Shown here: positions 5,179 to 7,264 of the stretch, one piece after another
Numbering within the stretch: position 1 is the stretch's first letter
Layout: each line of letters begins with the position of its first letter
Assembly: GCA_029239545.1 (NCBI GenBank)
Contig: JARBUQ010000227.1
Coordinates: 1 to 7,264, forward strand
Length of the DNA: 7,264 bases
Direction of reading: 5' to 3'
Origin: Paenibacillus sp.
Lineage (GTDB): Bacteria > Bacillota > Bacilli > Paenibacillales > NBRC-103111
Notes under the pieces: generated by a model
Databases searched by the model: none
Told to the model about the DNA's origin: nothing
What the model saw: only the letters and a program-made list of their open reading frames with translations
Made by a program: the position numbers and the translations under genes

Positions 5179-7212
5179 ATGAATTTGAAGCGTTCAGGTA
5201 AAAAGCTTGTTGCCGGGTCCCTGCTGGCTGTTGCACTACTGGTCGGGGCTGTCAGCCCGGCGGCGGCGTCCAATAACGTTTGGTACGACAAATATACAGC
5301 CTTGGATACATCAATTGGAGGTAATTTCTACACAAGTAAGGAAGGCAGCAATCTCGCTTGGGGTGAAAGCTACATTCTTAATAGCTATCTGGATCTGTAC
5401 GGGTTAACGAAGAATACGTCCTGGCTGAACAAGTTCACTACTCATGCCGACACAATAGCAGCTAATGCTGACGATATTGACGGCGATGGTTATCTCGGCT
5501 GGAGCACCTCCACTTACTCGCCGCTTGAAGCTGCTAACGGGGATTTCGAGCTGGGGACTTCCGGAGACAGTACGCTTCCAGCTAATTGGTTGCGCTTCCA
5601 GGGAACCAGCAGTACCGTTAGAAGAACGACCGATTCCGCATTCAGCGGCACTTTCGGAGCCAAGATCTCAACCGAGCCGACTGGAACGAAGTGGCAAAGC
5701 ATGTACCAGCCCTTTATCTCCTATGAGCCTAATACCAAATACGTGCTAAGAATGAATGCAAAAACGAACGGTTCCGCCGCCAAAGGAAGAGCTTATGTAC
5801 GGGACAAAACAACTAACACCCTTATCGCTACTATTTTATTCGAGAATACAAGCTGGGAATACCTTACAGTCGAATTTACTACCCCGGCGGCAGGGCATGA
5901 TTTAGAGCTCTGGCTTGGACATCAAACCTATACGGTTCCTGGCGGGATTGCTTATTATGACAATGTTAAGGTCGGCGCGAAGCTTCCCTATCTTGTACAT
6001 GATGGGATGATCGGCACACCGTTAGCCAAGTTTATCCGTCTGATCAATCAGACTCCTTCCCTCCAAAGCGCATATTTGACCAAATCCAATACTTATCAGG
6101 ATCTACTTGAAGATCATGTTATACCGAGGTGGGAAAGCAGTCCCTACATCGGCAATACCTGGACATCGTTCTCCTCTACTACAGGCACGTATAAGCAATC
6201 CACGAACTTTGATGCCTTCTCGCATGGTGCTACCTGGACTTATTTGCCGTATAACCAATCGCTTGCTTACACTCTTATGCTGATGGTCCTGTACGATGTT
6301 AATGGCAACACCACCTATCTGGATCGGGCTAAAAAGAACGCGCAGTATTTCAAAAACAGCCTTGTCGCTAATGGCACTGCCTACAAATGGAACTATTCCA
6401 ACTATTCCTCCGGTGCAGAGGATACTTCACACGCCAATATAGATCTCGCCGCAGCACTGGAAATGTACCGACACGGTCTTATTTTCACGGCAGCCGATAT
6501 GGACAAATTTACAGACGCGCTGACCGAGCACATGTGGAACAGCAATTTAACTACACCGCTAGTTACCAAGTATGTCGATGGCTCCGGAGACAGCTCCTTC
6601 TCCAAATATATGTCCGTCTGGACGGAGCTGGCCCAATTCGACAAGCGCGTATTCAACATCTCCTCCGAGCAATTCCGTTCGTACACCCCTGTTAGTGGGG
6701 TTGAGATGCTGAACCTGTCCAATATTATGAAATGGGATCGCGCCAAGATCGTAAATCAGGGCTTCGAAATGAAGTATTCCTTAGACAGCACCCAGCCTGC
6801 ACAGTGGAATCGTGTGAATTCGACCTCAACCACGGCATATCTGGACAGCACGAACAAATATGAAGGCGACTATGGCGCGACGATCAAGGCGAATGGCACG
6901 ACCGAACAGATTCTGAATCAATCCTGGGAGGGCTGGCTGCCATCAACATCCTACACCCTTACCTTCATGGGCAAAACAGACGGCACGGCTGCTGGCGGCA
7001 AGGTGTATGTGAAAAATGAGACGACCGGGACCATCCTTGCAACCTTTTCCTTTACCGATACGACCTGGACGAGCAAATCCCTTACGATCACCACGCCTGC
7101 GACCGGTACCAATGTGCTCAGAACTTATATCACAAATGATAATCTAACCGTCACTAACGGATTGGCATTCTTTGATAATATCAAGATTAAAGCTACTGCT
7201 GATGCGTGGTAA
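5179..7212 (+). CDS. Secreted carbohydrate-active protein: helical toroid-like core with one nested and one C-terminal CBM-like module
   Basis: This 677-residue exported protein probably binds and processes a polysaccharide outside the cell; its reaction is not identified. A Sec signal peptide (basic MNLKRSGKK, hydrophobic core, AAA at 28-30) is likely cut after residue 30 or 31. The core, about 32-119 and 266-520, looks like an alpha/alpha-toroid: helical repeats such as WGESYILNSYLDLYG (61-75), YNQSLAYTLMLMVLYDVNG (from 358) and ATYL-like turns. Conserved-looking residues include DDIDGDGYLGW (98-108), VHDGMIG (273-279), FSHGATW (347-353), YKWNY (402-406) and EDTSHANID (414-422). About 145 residues (120-265) starting NGDFELG and ending DNVKV form a beta-rich CBM4/9-like module inserted in the core; a second copy (526-670, NQGFEM to DNIKI) ends the protein. 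Such folds occur in lyases, hydrolases and C5-epimerases. It has its own promoter and terminator. No cell-wall anchor or SLH domain is visible. Confidence 0.85.
   Translation: MNLKRSGKKLVAGSLLAVALLVGAVSPAAASNNVWYDKYTALDTSIGGNFYTSKEGSNLAWGESYILNSYLDLYGLTKNTSWLNKFTTHADTIAANADDIDGDGYLGWSTSTYSPLEAANGDFELGTSGDSTLPANWLRFQGTSSTVRRTTDSAFSGTFGAKISTEPTGTKWQSMYQPFISYEPNTKYVLRMNAKTNGSAAKGRAYVRDKTTNTLIATILFENTSWEYLTVEFTTPAAGHDLELWLGHQTYTVPGGIAYYDNVKVGAKLPYLVHDGMIGTPLAKFIRLINQTPSLQSAYLTKSNTYQDLLEDHVIPRWESSPYIGNTWTSFSSTTGTYKQSTNFDAFSHGATWTYLPYNQSLAYTLMLMVLYDVNGNTTYLDRAKKNAQYFKNSLVANGTAYKWNYSNYSSGAEDTSHANIDLAAALEMYRHGLIFTAADMDKFTDALTEHMWNSNLTTPLVTKYVDGSGDSSFSKYMSVWTELAQFDKRVFNISSEQFRSYTPVSGVEMLNLSNIMKWDRAKIVNQGFEMKYSLDSTQPAQWNRVNSTSTTAYLDSTNKYEGDYGATIKANGTTEQILNQSWEGWLPSTSYTLTFMGKTDGTAAGGKVYVKNETTGTILATFSFTDTTWTSKSLTITTPATGTNVLRTYITNDNLTVTNGLAFFDNIKIKATADAW
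5536..5973 (+). other. Nested CBM-like module (copy 1 of internal duplication)
   Basis: Residues 120-265 of the secreted protein resemble a carbenicillin-unrelated, CenC-type carbohydrate-binding fold: N-G-x-F-E at the start, a W at 137-138, YEPNTKYVLRMNAKTNGSAAKG in the middle (in part), and YYDNVKV at the end. It shares with copy 2 the order FE, P-A-x-W, S-T-S-x-T, Y-x-L-x-x-x-x-K-T-x-G, A-T-I/F, W, T-T-P-A, G-x-A-x-x-D-N. It interrupts the core between the Asp-rich DGYLGW loop and PYLVHDG. Confidence 0.7.
6754..7188 (+). other. C-terminal CBM-like module (copy 2 of internal duplication)
   Basis: Residues 526-670 repeat the nested module: NQGFE, PAQW, STSTTAYL, YTLTFMGKTDGTAAGGKVYV, ILATFSF, TTPATG, and GLAFFDNIKI at the end. 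The resemblance is at protein level and clearly diverged, so the duplication is old or the modules were acquired separately. A likely role is a second contact with the substrate. Confidence 0.7.
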
Positions 7213-7220
7213 TGGAAAGA

Positions 7221-7250
7221 AAAAAAGAAGCCTTGCGGCTTCTTTTTTTT
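7221..7250 (+). terminator. Rho-independent terminator of the secreted-protein gene
   Basis: AAAAAAGAAGCC and GGCTTCTTTTTT form a 12-bp stem around the loop TTGC, and the 3' arm ends in an uninterrupted T run. It begins 8 nt after the stop codon. The matching A run on the 5' side means it could also stop transcription from the right. Confidence 0.93.
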
Positions 7251-7264
7251 TGTTCATATGTTCA

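Noticed and set aside
1..7264. CRISPR array, insertion sequence, tRNA or rRNA
   Set aside because: No regularly spaced repeats, transposase reading frame, terminal inverted repeats with target duplications, or RNA gene signatures are visible.

Overview
The window looks like a carbohydrate-utilisation locus from a Gram-positive, Paenibacillus-like member of the Bacillota. The grounds are strong AGGAGG-type ribosome binding sites, functional-looking TTG and GTG starts, an LplB/LplA-type sugar ABC transporter, a large membrane-anchored AraC regulator next to it, and a Sec-secreted modular carbohydrate-active protein. The genus is an inference from gene architecture, not from a marker gene.

Layout. 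Positions 1-591 (minus strand) hold the N-terminal part of an ABC permease that runs off the left edge inside its EAA loop. A perfect 13-bp hairpin (635-675) separates it from the upstream gene of the same strand, a lipoprotein solute-binding protein (689-2230, minus, TTG start). A 255-bp divergent region (2231-2485) carries candidate face-to-face promoters and a 14-bp palindrome. On the plus strand follows a 760-residue AraC-family regulator with two membrane segments (2486-4768, GTG start). A 410-bp intergenic region (4769-5178) has no convincing gene but is rich in signals: two hairpins or inverted repeats, a good sigma-A promoter whose -10 is overlapped by a 12-bp palindrome, and a leader of about 200 nt containing an orphan GAAAGGAGG that resembles the mRNA-stabilising STAB-SD of Bacillus cry3A. 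The last gene (5179-7212, plus) encodes a secreted 677-residue protein with a helical-toroid-like core, interrupted by one carbohydrate-binding-module-like domain and followed by a second copy of it. A clear intrinsic terminator (7221-7250) closes it.

How it may work together (inference). The AraC protein probably senses an extracytoplasmic signal and activates the divergent transporter. The secreted protein would bind and act on a polysaccharide outside the cell, and the lipoprotein and permeases would import the released oligosaccharides. The secreted gene has its own promoter and terminator, so membership in the same regulon is plausible but not shown. The substrate and the reaction type (lyase, hydrolase or epimerase) cannot be read from the sequence alone.

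The least ordinary parts are the nested-module enzyme of unassigned family and its long leader.
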